Source of the DNA: Lasiosphaeria ovina
Taxonomy: Eukaryota; Ascomycota; Sordariomycetes; Sordariales; Lasiosphaeriaceae
DNA: 64,000 nucleotides
Assembly: GCA_033439765.1 (NCBI GenBank)
Contig: JAULSN010000005.1
Coordinates: 744,001-808,000, forward strand
Reading direction: 5' to 3'
The notes beneath the pieces are model-generated. The model had not been told where the DNA came from and did no database searches. It saw only the letters and a program-made list of their open reading frames with translations. The position numbers and the translations under genes were made by a program. The number at the start of each line of letters is the position of its first letter. Positions within the stretch are counted from its first letter, which is position 1. Shown one piece after another: positions 32,346-42,962 of the stretch.

Positions 32346-32741
32346 TCACTTGCTCTGGGGCATGACATTTTGCGACCGCTTCTCTTCCGTCTTCTCCAAT
32401 CTATAAACGATCGTGAAGCCCGCCTTTCTCTGAAACACAAATCGAACATCAAGGATTGCTCTAGGGGGGATTAGTGAACACCACAGAAGCAAGGGGGATG
32501 ATACACACATGCCGCCTTGGTCCATCTGAACTGGGCTGCCAGTTTTCGCCGGAACCTCGAACAAGCCGTTTGAGGCCGGGACAGCTTTCAGGAAGCCAAT
32601 ATGGGAACCTTCTAGGAGTTCTAGTTTTGTCCCAGGACTCCACATCGAAACTGCCTGTTCAATTTCTTCCTTTGGTGGCCCCCGGATTTTCTCAAAGAGG
32701 GCTCGTCTGTCTTTCGGGGTTTGTGTTGCTGAGACCGGCAT
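32346..32741 (-). CDS. Small hypothetical protein, probably with one intron
   Basis: ATG 32741 opens a 131-codon frame. The central 46 nt (about 32463-32508) look like an intron: GTGTGT donor, CACTAATC branch region, CCCCTAG acceptor. Splicing would join QMDQGGM directly to AILDVRFVFQRKAGFTIVY, giving a shorter protein of better composition. The sequence ELLEGSHIGFLKAVPASNGLFEVP resembles a family of fungal hypothetical proteins that I cannot name; a beta-rich, cupin-like fold is possible. It may be the C-terminal portion of a longer gene whose 5' end is lost. Confidence 0.45.
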   Translation of the reverse strand: MPVSATQTPKDRRALFEKIRGPPKEEIEQAVSMWSPGTKLELLEGSHIGFLKAVPASNGLFEVPAKTGSPVQMDQGGMCVSSPLLLWCSLIPPRAILDVRFVFQRKAGFTIVYRLEKTEEKRSQNVMPQSK

Positions 32742-32749
32742 TGCACGTC

Positions 32750-33499
32750 ACGGCCAGAAGAGGCGCTCGTTACTCTTTAGTTCGGACGATGGTAGCGATG
32801 TATCTGACATAGGAAAGAAGTATGCCTTACGAAGAATGACAGAATGTTGGACGACCGTGAAAGACGCCAACTGCGGTTCTCCCTATCTCGTATCTCGGCT
32901 GACACCACGGCGGGGTGGTCATGACCCCACTATACGCTTATCCTCTTTAGGTTAGCCCGGATTGTTTCGCGGCACCCAATATCGGAGCCTGCTGAATCTT
33001 GGTGCTCGCACGATGCGGTCGACGCGACCTCATCAGACCCACGTAAGACACGACCATGCCGGACGGTCTCGGCACGTCGTCTGCTTTCCGGAGCCGGAGG
33101 ACACACGGAGACCACTGTGCGCACTCTGTTAGCCAAACCCGGAGGTAGCTGCGGGAGATGCTCAATGCTGTTGCCATACCTTACCCCCTCTGTTTCGATT
33201 TCTCCCGCCGTTCGTCTTGACCCGTCTGGGAGCGTCAAGGGTTCCTCGTTCGCAGATACGACTTGGCGCTTTGATCGTCTGCGGTTTGTGAACGCTTGTC
33301 CAGCTGCGTCGCGTCTCTGACGCAAGACACTGTTGGCTGCGATCGATGTTGCTGTCTGAACCGTGAAGGTGATTGGACGTGGTCGCTTCGTGGCGTTTCA
33401 GGCGCTAGGCATTGGGCGCCCGCAAGAATAGCCGGCGTGAATGTTCTTTCCATGCCAACCAACGCATAGAACGGGTACGAAGCGCCTCACTCGGGTCTT
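32750..33499. other. Unresolved sequence with a coding-like minus-strand frame
   Basis: A minus-strand frame (about 32930-33390, no ATG) encodes ATKRPRPITFTVQTATSIAA then basic sequence. It is plausible as a degraded exon but unassigned. Confidence 0.3.
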
Positions 33500-33735
33500 A
33501 CCTGGTCTAAACACTCCTCTCTCCATAGCTTCTGTGCTAACGGCGACGTTGATATAGTCCGCGCCGCGATCGAACCGGACCCTTGCCAGCCTGGTGCGCA
33601 AGTGGGGTGGATGTGAGTCTCAGAATATTCCATGACCACAATGGAGGTGAGATCCTCTCCGTGCAAGACAATACGACCGGACGCTAACTGCCGCATTCCG
33701 TTCTTAGGCTCGCAGGGGACTCCGTCAGATTACCC
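33500..33735 (-). pseudogene. Coding-like exon fragment, unknown
   Basis: The minus-strand frame includes GMRQLASGRIVLHGEDLTS and SPLAQKLWREECLDQ and ends at a GTAAGA donor-like site (about 33501). There is no start codon context and no partner exon is recognised. Confidence 0.3.
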
Positions 33736-33759
33736 CAGTCGGTGACGCTCCCGACGACG

Positions 33760-34110
33760 CGACCATCGAGTACGTTCCACCCGGCAGCGCTTGGAGACAT
33801 ATCTAACCGGATAGTATCATCGCAATCCACGGCTTGGGCACCGAGTCGCCGCGGATATGGGAGTTCAAGAAGAAAGGAGGGGCCGAGGTTGTGAACTGGC
33901 TGTCGGACCGCGACATGCTGCCGGCAGCCCTACCGGACGCCCACATATTCACATACGACTGGAACGCAAACTACGCCGAAGGCGCACCCGTGCAAACGCT
34001 GCTCGGCCATGCCGACATGCTGCTAGGTTGTATTACTGAAGGTCGCGGTTCGCAAACGCGACCGATCATCTTCGTCGCCTCTTGTTTTGGGGGGCTTATC
34101 CTAGCTGAGG
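33760..34110 (+). pseudogene. N-terminal alpha/beta-hydrolase-like domain fragment of an NLR-type fungal gene
   Basis: The frame IEYVPPGSAW...stop...PDSIIAIHGLGTESPRIWEF, then NWLSDRDMLPAALPDAHIFT, YDWNANY, APVQTLLGHADMLL and RPIIFVASCFGGLILAE is the lipase-like (SERAC1/DUF676-related) domain that opens many fungal NLR or ankyrin proteins. The nucleophile elbow ASCFGGL has Cys where classical lipases have Ser, as is common in this family. A TAA interrupts near 33807. GTATGT at 34110 looks like a 5' splice site, but downstream exons are absent: the MITE-like element follows at 34267. It is a truncated gene. Confidence 0.7.
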
Positions 34111-34266
34111 TATGTCCCTGGATATGCCACCAGGGGGCCCTGGCCCCAGCATTCCTGAAACCCGCCCAAATGTCAGCCAGTAAAAAGCAACTCCTTCGCT
34201 GCAATCGGAATGACGAAGTTTTGCAAACAACAATCCAGCATCTTCAACTTTGTCCTGTCGTCTAGC

Positions 34267-34727
34267 TTCGTTCCTCAAGGCTTTTTAGGCAAACCGCTTG
34301 CGGTTTGCGTCTCCTGTAGTGCTGGCGTCCCAGATTTGCTGGTCACTTTTGGACCAGCGCATGTGGGGTCGTCGACGGGCGATATCATTGGCTCTCTAGC
34401 GGGCGAAACACGGACGTCATGTCTCATGTGGAGATATTTTACCGTTTCGGGGACAATCCCTGTTGGAGACGTGGCATCAAGCGTACCTAAAAACCGCGCT
34501 GATATCAACCACTTTAAAATTAGCGATATTTTTGTTATGATTAACCTCTACAACGTTGAAGATTGCCCATACTTCGTTCCTCAAGGCACAGTGGCAGAAA
34601 GTCAGGACGTCATAATCGGGAGGAGCCCCACTTTGACCGGTCAGAAAATGGGGCTTGGCGCACCCTGTCGCCAAGACAGGAGACGCAAACCGCAAGCGGT
34701 TTGCCCAAAAGAGCCTTGAGGAACGAA
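34267..34727. mobile_element. MITE-like element with ~50-bp terminal inverted repeats
   Basis: The left terminus TTCGTTCCTCAAGGCT...GGCAAACCGCTTGCGGTTTG...CGTCTCCTGT is repeated in inverse at 34676-34727. Each arm contains a self-palindrome (GCAAACCGC-AA-GCGGTTTGC). The element has no transposase. A third, direct copy of TTCGTTCCTCAAGGC lies inside at 34573-34587. The interior 34343-34432 matches the block upstream of the JmjC gene. No clear target duplication is visible. Confidence 0.7.
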
Positions 34728-34945
34728 CTGTGTCTGTAACTCTCAAATAAATGGAGCTATTTGCATTCCTAACACTTTTTGTGTTGTTAGATCAACATGA
34801 GGTTAGGACCTGAAAAAGCAAACCAAAAGGAGCAAACACATTATTCACGTGACGTGACAATTACCCCTCTTTTCACCTGAGGCGACCCGACTTTGCTCTC
34901 GGACTCTTCCCACGCGTCCCGTCCGTTCGGCCATTGACTTCAACG
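34728..34945 (+). other. 5' flank of the F-box gene
   Basis: Contains the region between the MITE-like element and ATG 34946, with a pyrimidine-rich stretch (CTTTGCTCTCGGACTCTTCC) before the start. No TATA box is obvious. Confidence 0.4.
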
Positions 34946-36232
34946 ATGCCTACACTTCTTCAGCTCCCCAACGAAATATTATCTCTAATCGCTTGCGAGC
35001 TAAATTTGCAGGGCTTGCTCGACTTTCGATTAGCATCAAGACATCTGAACGGTGCGGCGTTACCAGCATTTTCCAAGCGACGCTTCGGAACGCGTTATGT
35101 AATGCTTCAGCAGCATAGCCTCGAAAATCTTATCGAGATATCCCGTCACCGTGTTTTTGGTCCCGCTTTAAAGACCTTGACGATTTGCATCGACCATCTG
35201 ACGGAGCATCCTGAATATGGCCGCACCATATGGCATTGGGGTGACTCAGTTCGGATGTATCACGAAGGAGACCTGATTCCCGGAGCCCCCGATCCGACTT
35301 TAAGGGAAGGTAGTGAAGAGGCTGTTGTGAATAGGCCGGCGTATAAACGCGTGTTGGAGGATCAGAAATGTATGATGGAATCAGGGCTCAACACAACATA
35401 CCTCGCACAAGCAATGGCGGCATTTCCAAACCTGGAGACCGTTGTCGTCGATGACGCGTTCAAGCCGTGGGGGGCAACCGCCCTGGAACGACAAACAGGC
35501 GTGCCCATGGCTAACGGCATAGAGGCCTTTGATAGCATCAAGTTTGTTATGCAGACTCTTCGTGCGATTATTTTAGCCATCGCCGCAAGCAACATCTCCC
35601 TATACCAATTGGATCTAGCGACCGGACTCCTCGAGGGCGGTATCAGCCCGGACATGCTGGTCTTTCCAAGTCCAGTCTTACAGTACATTCGAAGCCATCC
35701 TATCAGCCTTACCAGTCTTTGCCTATCAGTCAGCCCTCGCAACAGGACACACCTAAACAGTCAGCTTGTGGGTGATCTCTTGGGGTTTATCCTGCTTTTT
35801 CCAGGACTACAGCGCCTATCTCTCGCATTTAACGATCGTGATGAACACGAACACTTCCCTGCCATCTCGCAGACGCTACGGTTGCCGGGTTTGCGATTTC
35901 TGGGCATCGATGCTGTCCAATGTACCGAGGATGAACTCGTTACACTTTTGCTCGGTCACAAGGACAGCTTGGAAGAAGTCTGTTTTTCTCTTGTCGGTAT
36001 CATATCCGAGGGTGGAAGCTGGCAATCACTTCTAGCTACAGTACGTGACAAGCTCTCTATCCAAGTTCTAACGATGGAGAACTGTCTATCGGTGGATAAT
36101 GATGTATACTGTCGTGAAAGCGGGAGTGATGATACAGCGTATGTGAAAAGCTTTGAGATCAGTGGGCCCCGGCAAGACTGGACAGACGCGATTAATGGCA
36201 TCACGATAGGGAACAGAGGGTTACAAACTTAA
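34946..36232 (+). CDS. F-box protein, 428 aa, intact, single exon
   Basis: A substrate-recognition subunit of SCF-type ubiquitin ligases by family role. The start is placed at ATG 34946 (MPTLLQLPNEIL); an upstream in-frame TTG at 34934 is not a eukaryotic start. Residues 4-40, LLQLPNEILSLIACELNLQG to LASRHLNGAAL, are an F-box (LPxEIL...IxxxL...DLxxxRLxSRxLN). The rest is a variable C-terminal region with leucine-rich repeat-like segments (LRFLGIDAVQCTEDEL, around 300-330), as in many fungal F-box proteins where the C-terminus binds the target. No stops, RIP or introns. The neighbours are a MITE-like element upstream and a truncated 2EXR gene downstream, so operon-style inference does not apply. 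Confidence 0.8.
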   Translation: MPTLLQLPNEILSLIACELNLQGLLDFRLASRHLNGAALPAFSKRRFGTRYVMLQQHSLENLIEISRHRVFGPALKTLTICIDHLTEHPEYGRTIWHWGDSVRMYHEGDLIPGAPDPTLREGSEEAVVNRPAYKRVLEDQKCMMESGLNTTYLAQAMAAFPNLETVVVDDAFKPWGATALERQTGVPMANGIEAFDSIKFVMQTLRAIILAIAASNISLYQLDLATGLLEGGISPDMLVFPSPVLQYIRSHPISLTSLCLSVSPRNRTHLNSQLVGDLLGFILLFPGLQRLSLAFNDRDEHEHFPAISQTLRLPGLRFLGIDAVQCTEDELVTLLLGHKDSLEEVCFSLVGIISEGGSWQSLLATVRDKLSIQVLTMENCLSVDNDVYCRESGSDDTAYVKSFEISGPRQDWTDAINGITIGNRGLQT

Positions 36233-36424
36233 CAATGTGGGAGCGTGGGGAATAATATGCTGGAAAGTATGGTGGCAGCAAAGCGGAGAGAAGGTTGGAA
36301 CAGCTGAGTGAGGCGACCGTTAGGGGGGCGGAAGCCTGGGATTGGTGAAGACCAAAGAAGAAGGAGATGAAGAAGAAAAGAAGAAATGTCCAAATAAATA
36401 TGCGACAAAAATGAACTACGGAAT

Positions 36425-37129
36425 ATGATCTGTGACTTCACGTTACCAAATTCACAAATTCATCGAGCTGTAAAGGGTCACATAACTTCGCCTCGCCTAC
36501 CCACAGCCCACGTGTGCCAGGAGTCGCGAGCTGTGGCGCTTCGGCGTTTTCTGCCGTTTCCTCGCTGTCACTGCATCACGCATGAAGAGAAGCGTCCCAC
36601 TGGCTATTGTGATCGGGAGACAGATATCATTTACGTTGATATGCAGTTCACGGCGGATACCGATTGGGAGGCCATTTGCAGTTCATTTAGGAATATCGCC
36701 ATTTCGCCGCAGTCGTGGATTTCCAGTGTTCCACCACAAGTGCTACTCCACGACAATGTTAGCACCCTGTCGTCTTACCTTTGGGCAGGATGTCATCTGC
36801 TGCTTGTGGAACTTGAATGGGAAAATTGTATAGGAGATGAATGTGTGGAGATCGATGTCAGAAACACTATATGTGTACCTTTCGGATCCATCATCACCAC
36901 TGGCGTGGCGACTCAAGGAATGGAGGAGGACAGGGAGGTCTGGGAACGCCGCTTGCAAGTTTCTGGAACTTCGATGGCTTGGCTTAAAGTCACATGTCAA
37001 TGCCCCGTTCGGAAGACCTCGCCCAGGTTGAGGAGCGGAGTGCACTTCCTTTGTCGCCGACGCGGAACTGTACTATGGCCTCGAAGGTCCTTGCCCTTCT
37101 CAATTTGTTGGCCAGGTGTGTCTATTTAA
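36425..37129 (+). pseudogene. Truncated 2EXR-domain protein gene
   Basis: An open frame of 234 codons. PTAHVCQESRAVALRRFLPF is the second conserved motif of the fungal 2EXR family, followed by the usual CDRETDIIYVD step. The first motif (F-P-x-LP-E-IR-x-x-IW), normally about 50 residues upstream, is missing, and the first residues (MICDFTLPNSQ) are not family-like. The gene is therefore probably 5'-truncated or has lost an exon. The function of 2EXR proteins is unknown. The last 60 codons drift in composition. Confidence 0.6.
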
Positions 37130-38538
37130 ATACAGAGGTCCTGTGGGGACAGGCTCACTCGCGTCGTTATCACCAGTTGCACCGGGAGCAGCGTTGAGAC
37201 CTTTATCTGCTCGAGCATGTTAGCGTATAGCCCACCTTAGCGGATAGGAAAGTTAGCCACGCACCAGTCAGAAGTTCGTCCAGTGACGGGATAGTAGTGT
37301 TGGATCGGCCGTTGTCGGAATTGTCGAAATCGTCGCAATTAGACTCGTTATCGCTAATCACGACTGCGGCGTCCGTTGAATCCCCAGGACCGCTACGTCA
37401 AGGATCGTGTACATCCTCCAGAGGCGGTGGATGTAAAGGAGCTCCAGAGATGGCTGCAAAGACGTCCACATTCCGAGCCGAAAAATTATGGCTCGTACGC
37501 GTTGCGCCCGCCACCACAGGGGGAGTGTAAAAGATCTGGTGGTTAAGAAAGACGGTTGCCATCGTGTTGCGAGTAAGCGGCGTAGTGGCAATGCAGCTGC
37601 AACAGGCTTCGGGGGAGATTCTAGAGACTATATATCCTGAGAGCCGGGCATCTCGCAATCCTGCGCACCGAGTGAATACATATACGTGCGCCGAAAGGGA
37701 CTCCTTTGCCCGCAACAACAGCGACATGCGTGCCCAGCGCTGCCACTCCACCCCACCTATACCAACGGAAAGTACTCTGTTGTGTCTCTTCGCATTATCG
37801 CCAAGAGCCTCGGTTCCTCGGTCACTCGGTCACTCGTAACCTTGCCAATCACGAAACTGCCGACAAAGGAGGCGCCTGAAAACGTGGCCCTTGTAAGAGG
37901 GCGTCGTCGGCACGAATCGAGCCTTGGTTTGATGCGGCATGGCCCACCGCGTCCCCTGAGATTCTCTAGGGCGGCTTCGCGTGCATGATACTATCCATCC
38001 CTCCTCTTGCGACTCGTTCCTACACCCTGCTGCATCCGGCCCCTCGTTCTTCTTATCGTCCCGTCTTAATACCACCAACAGCAAGGCAGTGTCTCACCGA
38101 GCTGCCTGACGCGTCATCGTCTCTACCAGCAGGCCCCTTCTCGGGTCCGTGTCCGCCTCGCCGTCGCGAACGAAGGACCACCCGCCATGCGCCTAGGACC
38201 TCACGGCGACACTTCAGCGCATCCCGCGAGCTGCTGGTAACGCCAGAGGCCACGTCATCTTGCGCCAGTTCCGTTCCTTTGCCGGTTCTCCCGTCCTCGC
38301 TACGCCAGAGGCCCCTCGCCATCTCCCCGGAACTCGTCCCAATTGGACCATGTCTGGTCTCATCGCCCATGTCCGCTGCAGCCAGAATCGCGGTGTGTGA
38401 CCCGTGAGTCAGAGAAGTAGGGTGGCGGTCGAATCGGAACACCAACCTGCCTCTCTCGTGACTGGCCTCCTGCATGCTTCGCCGCAGCTTTGCTGAAATT
38501 CGGTCCGCGTCAATGCTTCCTCGCTGGTAGCGTGCGCC
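37130..38538. other. Unresolved sequence
   Basis: Overlapping frames on both strands are open, but none is recognisable and none has clear splice structure. It is not RIPed. Confidence 0.35.
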
Positions 38539-39051
38539 TTAGGTAGTCACCGGCAGCGTCAGAGCGAAGAGCTTGCTGTCCTTACTGGGTCGGAGCACCC
38601 TCTTCTTGCTCTCCATAATCCGCTGCAGCTTGAATCGCGGCTCGTATCCGAAACCGTAAGCCGTCGAATCAGGTCCGCACACAATCTCCCGTGTGACTTG
38701 CCCTCTGCATGCTTCGCTGCAATCGCGCTCGCAATCGGTCCAACCACAACCAACGAGGCGTCCCGCCTGCCCGCGGAGATGTCCTGAACAGGCTATCCAG
38801 GGGTGGAGAGGGCCTCCTGACGTTGCTGCATTGACGCAATCGATTCTGCGGCATTTTGACTGGCTAGGACTGGGAATGAGCAAATTGCAACCTAAGGATC
38901 CTCCAGGCGGACATGGAGTGTGACTCACGGAGGAAGGCGAGCGGTTGGATGTGGTAGGTGTTATGAAAGGGCGGTCGATCTTGACGGCCTATGCGGCGGA
39001 CGAGCGCCGGCGCTGGGGTCGAGGTTGGGTTCGAAATCGAGATGAATTCAT
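38539..39051 (-). pseudogene. Remnant of a gene 5' end, unknown
   Basis: From ATG 39051 a minus-strand frame (MNSSRFRTQPRPQRRRSSAA) meets TAG at 38988-38990, then stays open to 38539. GTGAGT at 38923-38928 and CAG/TAG acceptors near 38870 suggest an intron; using it gives a Gln/Ser-rich continuation (AAESIASMQQRQEALSTPG). Upstream are TATA- and CCAAT-like boxes (39328-39370). Probably the decayed start of a real gene; product unknown. Confidence 0.3.
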
Positions 39052-39327
39052 GTCGATAGTTGGAGAAATCCTAGACGGTAAACGATGGGAGCGAGAATGG
39101 TAGGACTCCGATGGCTGCGGCACTCGACGACGCGAAACAGTAGAGTCGGTGAAGGGAGCAAATATTAGGTGGGTATGTCCAAGGCCAAATGAGGGCGGCC
39201 AAGCTGGGTCGGAGCGCAGCTGTGAGAGCTGTGGGCGAAGCTAGCGAGGGGATTGAAGAGGAGAGGAGCGCATAGAAAAGTCAATAGTACAAGAGGAGGA
39301 CGTCAACGAACGTTGGGGCCGGCCGTC

Positions 39328-39371
39328 TATTTATGCGCGGGCGCGACTGGGCGGGGAGCATGCGGCCAATC
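39328..39371 (-). promoter_or_regulatory. TATA-like and CCAAT-box-like sequences
   Basis: On the minus strand ATTGGCC (39362-39368) precedes CATAAATAG (39328-39336) by about 30 nt, followed by CT-rich leader-like sequence to ATG 39051. Typical of fungal core promoters; function is inferred. Confidence 0.3.
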
Positions 39372-39446
39372 AGGGCGAAGCAGCAGGACAAAATGGAGCG
39401 AGTGGAGAATGGCGCTAAACCCGGCGCGTGCGACAGCGACCTCTCG

Positions 39447-39607
39447 ATTACAAAAGAAAGAATTTAATAACTAAGACCTTTTTCTAATAAAAAACACTAA
39501 TAAAGAACCTAATACCTATAAATAAGCTATAACGAGCCCTAATAGTGAAGATTGGAAAAAGGCTATGGATTTAGAAATAAAAGAACTAGAATTATAAGAT
39601 ATATGAG
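39447..39607 (+). pseudogene. Ty1/copia RT fragment (N-terminal edge)
   Basis: Reads EPNTYK, stop, AITSPNSEDWKKAMDLEIK, then ELE, the entry of a copia reverse transcriptase. AT-rich with TAA/TAG stops. It is cut on the left at the island boundary and on the right by a copia LTR. Confidence 0.65.
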
Positions 39608-39912
39608 TGTTGGAATGACAAGGTCATTCATAATAGTCACTATAGTAACCGTTGCGAAAGGGGTGGTTGGGAGATTGGTGGTATGTTCATTTATCTCTGT
39701 TCTATTCACTAGGGTTATAGGGTGCTTAGTGGTTTTGGGGGAGTGGGCTATCCACAGGGTGGATGGCCCGTGCACACTAAGGTCACGTGCTAGGGCAGAT
39801 GACCCGTATGTCCGGGCCAGGCCCACTATTCTTCCTGACTGACCAATCAGGGCTATTCGGCCCGCCGAGCCGCCTCAGCCTCCGTAACTCTGATTGATCG
39901 GTTATTCCTACA
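39608..39912 (-). repeat. Copia LTR (305 bp)
   Basis: Ends TGTTGGAATGAC...GGTTATTCCTACA form the short inverted termini TGTAGGAAT/ATTCCAACA. CpA is retained inside. Confidence 0.65.
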
Positions 39913-40378
39913 CTAGCAGTCTTTTCTTCCTCCCTAAGTATTGATCCTACTCGCTATGGTCCTTCTTGTTCCGCTTTACGGAAGCCTAAATCCTGACCGT
40001 CAACGTGTTATTATCAATAAGGGCCTGTAGGGCCATATTGGGTAATGACTTCGTTATCGTATCGGCCGGGTTGTCATTTCCGTTGATCTATCGGACTTCG
40101 AAGATCTCCTACTTCTCGTATAACTACCTTATGCTTATAATGTCGATCATAAGCCGCTTTTCCTTCGTTATGCCTAGTTTAACTAAGTATTCGTAGAGCG
40201 AGAAAGAGTCGGTATATACGATCATCGGGATATTCGGGATACCTAGCTTGGCCAGGATTATATTAATCGTTATGTTGAAACAAATACCTATATTAACGCC
40301 GTTGGCCATAGCGTAGATCTCTAAGGCTAAGATGCTTCGTATAATCCGCTTATATTTAGTAGATGACTAGTGGATTAG
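39608..40378 (-). mobile_element. 3' end of a Ty1/copia element (RNase H end + LTR), truncated
   Basis: The minus strand shows the copia RNase H end: IVYTDSFSLYEYLVKLGITK, EKRLMIDI, then INGNDNPADTITKSLPN (about 39990-40240), then a 305-bp LTR at 39608-39912. The right side is cut at 40379 by the LTR of element C, so the 5' three quarters are missing. Confidence 0.8.
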
Positions 40379-40859
40379 GTGTTACGGATCCCGTCACATA
40401 CTGGGCAGCCTGCACGTGCGGGAAGGTCCGGTGCGGGTCCCGCCCCGCCAATCAGCGTATGCCCGGTGAGGGAAGCTTGCTTGGCACTAGGCGCGCAGTT
40501 GCCCGGCCATATCGTCTTGCCCGGTAGCGGGCAACCTCTATAAGGCAGGCAAGTAAGAGCCGGGCTCTTATTGGCCACTATAGATAGATATATACGACGA
40601 CCGTAGCCACGGTCTTAGATAGAGCTTACTTGGTTCCTCAAGTAAGCAATACATATTCTCTATACTTATATATTTTGAGTGGCAAACACAATTTAACTAT
40701 ATTACCCGTATAATATGAGCTTGCCCTTTGTTCATTCTTCATACCTACTCCTTAGACCCCCAGTGCCTGTGTACGATACAACCTTGACCCATATAGTCGA
40801 GCGGTTTGTAATACGTTACTTGCTTCCTAGTTTCTGAGACCCTTAGTATTAATTGAATA

Positions 40860-42214
40860 GAGTGCTCTTACACATACGACAACCTGGCTATACCTAGAGA
40901 GGATACGGTCCTTTTAGATACCGAGCCAGAAGAAGAAGTTAGATCGTCTAGCGACGACGAGTCTAATAGTAGTAGTAAGGCCGGATCAGTCCAACCTGAG
41001 GATACGGAAGTCCGGGACGCAGACGCTCCAGTACCGGAAGAACCAACCAATAACGGGGAGATCGCTAGCCTTGTATAACAACTGGAACCCCTTTCGATAA
41101 GTAGTAATATGGCTACCAATAAGTAGCTTCAGGCCGAAGTAGCCTAGCTAAGAGAGTAGGTAGGGAGATACGACTATAATATAAGGGTAGCCGTAGAAAG
41201 GATCATAGGACTAGAAGTAACTAGGGCGGCGCCACCTCCGCCTATACCGGCTCCTCCTAAGAAGAAACTAAAGATCCCGTACCCTGAGCTCTACGACGGA
41301 GATAAGGATAAGTTCGAGAATTAGAAGGATTCGGTACTCTCCTTTATAACGTATAATATTAACGAAATCCCGCTTTAGAAGGACGGGGTAACGTACGTCG
41401 GAACGCGACTCGTCGGAAAAGCAGCCGTTTGGTTCGAGCCCTATTAGAAGGCGCTAGCGTAAGTAGCAAGAGATAGGAACCCCGATATCTACGCTACTAT
41501 CTAGAAGGGAGCCGGGGAAGTCCTTAAGCTAATGGGGGAATTCTTCGCGGAACGCCATATCTAGAGGAAGGCCGAGGAGTAGATTAAGAGGCTGAGATAG
41601 ACTCGCTTAGTGGCTGAGTATACGGTTGAGTTCTAGACCTATATACTACGTCTCGAGTAGTTAGTCTAGGGATAGCTACTTACGTTCTATAATAGCCTAA
41701 AGGACTACGTTAAGGACGAACTCTATAAGACACCTCGTCCGGAGATACTACGGGAGTATATCGATACGGTAATTAATATCGATAACCGATAGTTCTAGCG
41801 CGAAAGCGAGAAGCGCCGAGAGAAGAAGGACGGACGATCGATAGGAGGCTACTATAGCCGCTAGGGTAATAAGCCTAACGATAAGAAGAAGAGATCCACG
41901 CCCTTAATAGCGTACGGCATATACCTAGGACCGATGGACGAAAACGTCGGAGTACTTCTTTAGAACCCGGTATAGTAGTCACGCCTACCGCGCGATAAGA
42001 AGGACGATACCTATAATAACTATAGTAAGAAGGGCTACTAGGCTAGAGAATACCGCTAACTACGGAAATAGGGTAATAAGAAGCGCTCTAGAGACCGGAA
42101 AGTACGCTTCGGCGATACTTAGGTTATAGGGATAGTCCTATAGGACGAAGAGGTTGAGGACGAGCCTGAGGAGGCTCTCGAGATTACTAGTAGCCGACCA
42201 CCCTTATACGTATA
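40860..42214 (+). pseudogene. gag: Element C gag, RIP-inactivated
   Basis: An acidic Ser/Glu N-terminus, a hydrophilic linker, PPPKKKLKIPYPELYDGDKDK, then the retrotransposon gag capsid-like region (FAERHI, RKAEEQIKRL-like with TAG for Gln, TFYNSLKDYVKDELYK) and a degenerate zinc knuckle DDTYNNYSKKGY (Cys codons now TAC/TAT) near 42000-42055. Stops are TAG. The gag is interrupted at 42214 by the solo LTR. Confidence 0.75.
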
Positions 42215-42962
42215 TGTTAAAGTATGGCTAGTTACTAGGGTTGTAGGGTCCTGAAGTGCAGGGCACTGCAGTAGCTGTGTTGGAGTTGTGAGTGTTGTGG
42301 CTGTTGTGTGGTGCTAAGGGCGCTATACCTAGATTGTTTACTTTGCCCCACAGCACCCTCTCGAAACCCCTATACGTCTTGACATACGTAAGACAAGCCC
42401 ACTAGAAGACTATAGAATACAGAGCTGTCTACGGAGCCTGTGGGCCTCTAGAACCTTCTAGAGAGCCCACCTTAGGTCTATATAGACCTGTCCTTTCTCT
42501 TAGATAGATTTCCTAAGTAAGCAAGCCTCTTGTTATGAGTATAAAAGAAAGCAACAAGCAAGCACTGCACTCACCACTCTTTGTACTATACTTCTTCTAT
42601 AATACAACTCCTCTCCGTCTTCTTCAGCACCCACAGTTGGTCCCGAAGACCCTGACTGCAGGGCAGAGTCCCCTACAGCCTACGAGGTAGACTACTGAGC
42701 AGAGTCCTCATAGTCTAAGTGGCAGGCCTGTAGCAGAGTTCTACAGACCTGTAGTCAGTCAGCCTGCTTCCCCCAGTGCCTTGCAGAAGCACTGTTGTAT
42801 CGGACCGTAGGGCACAGTTCCCTACAGTCTACCCTGCACTTGATCGACCTACCCTGCACTTGGTTCCCGACCACGCTACACGCCTTGCTTCCGCTGCGCC
42901 TGCTGCCCTGCGCACCCTGTATAGGTGCTGAGTTCAGGCCTATACAGGAACGCAGTTCAACA
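42215..42962 (+). mobile_element. Solo LTR, 748 bp, TSD GTATA
   Basis: From TGTTAAAGTATGG to GCAGTTCAACA, flanked by perfect 5-bp duplications GTATA (42210-42214, 42963-42967). It contains TATA-like and inverted blocks and repeats of CTGCAGGGCAGAGTCC-like sequence. It is not RIPed. A second copy of identical length lies in opposite orientation at 56867-57614. The internal region of this family is absent from the window. Confidence 0.92.

Noticed and set aside
34934..34945. Extension of the F-box protein by four codons (MTST)
   Set aside because: The first codon is TTG. In a nuclear fungal gene the start should be ATG 34946, which directly precedes the F-box.
22400..39400. Starship-type giant element (cargo island with F-box, JmjC and NLR-like genes)
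   Set aside because: No DUF3435 tyrosine recombinase or other captain gene is visible at either edge, and no flanking direct repeats were found.
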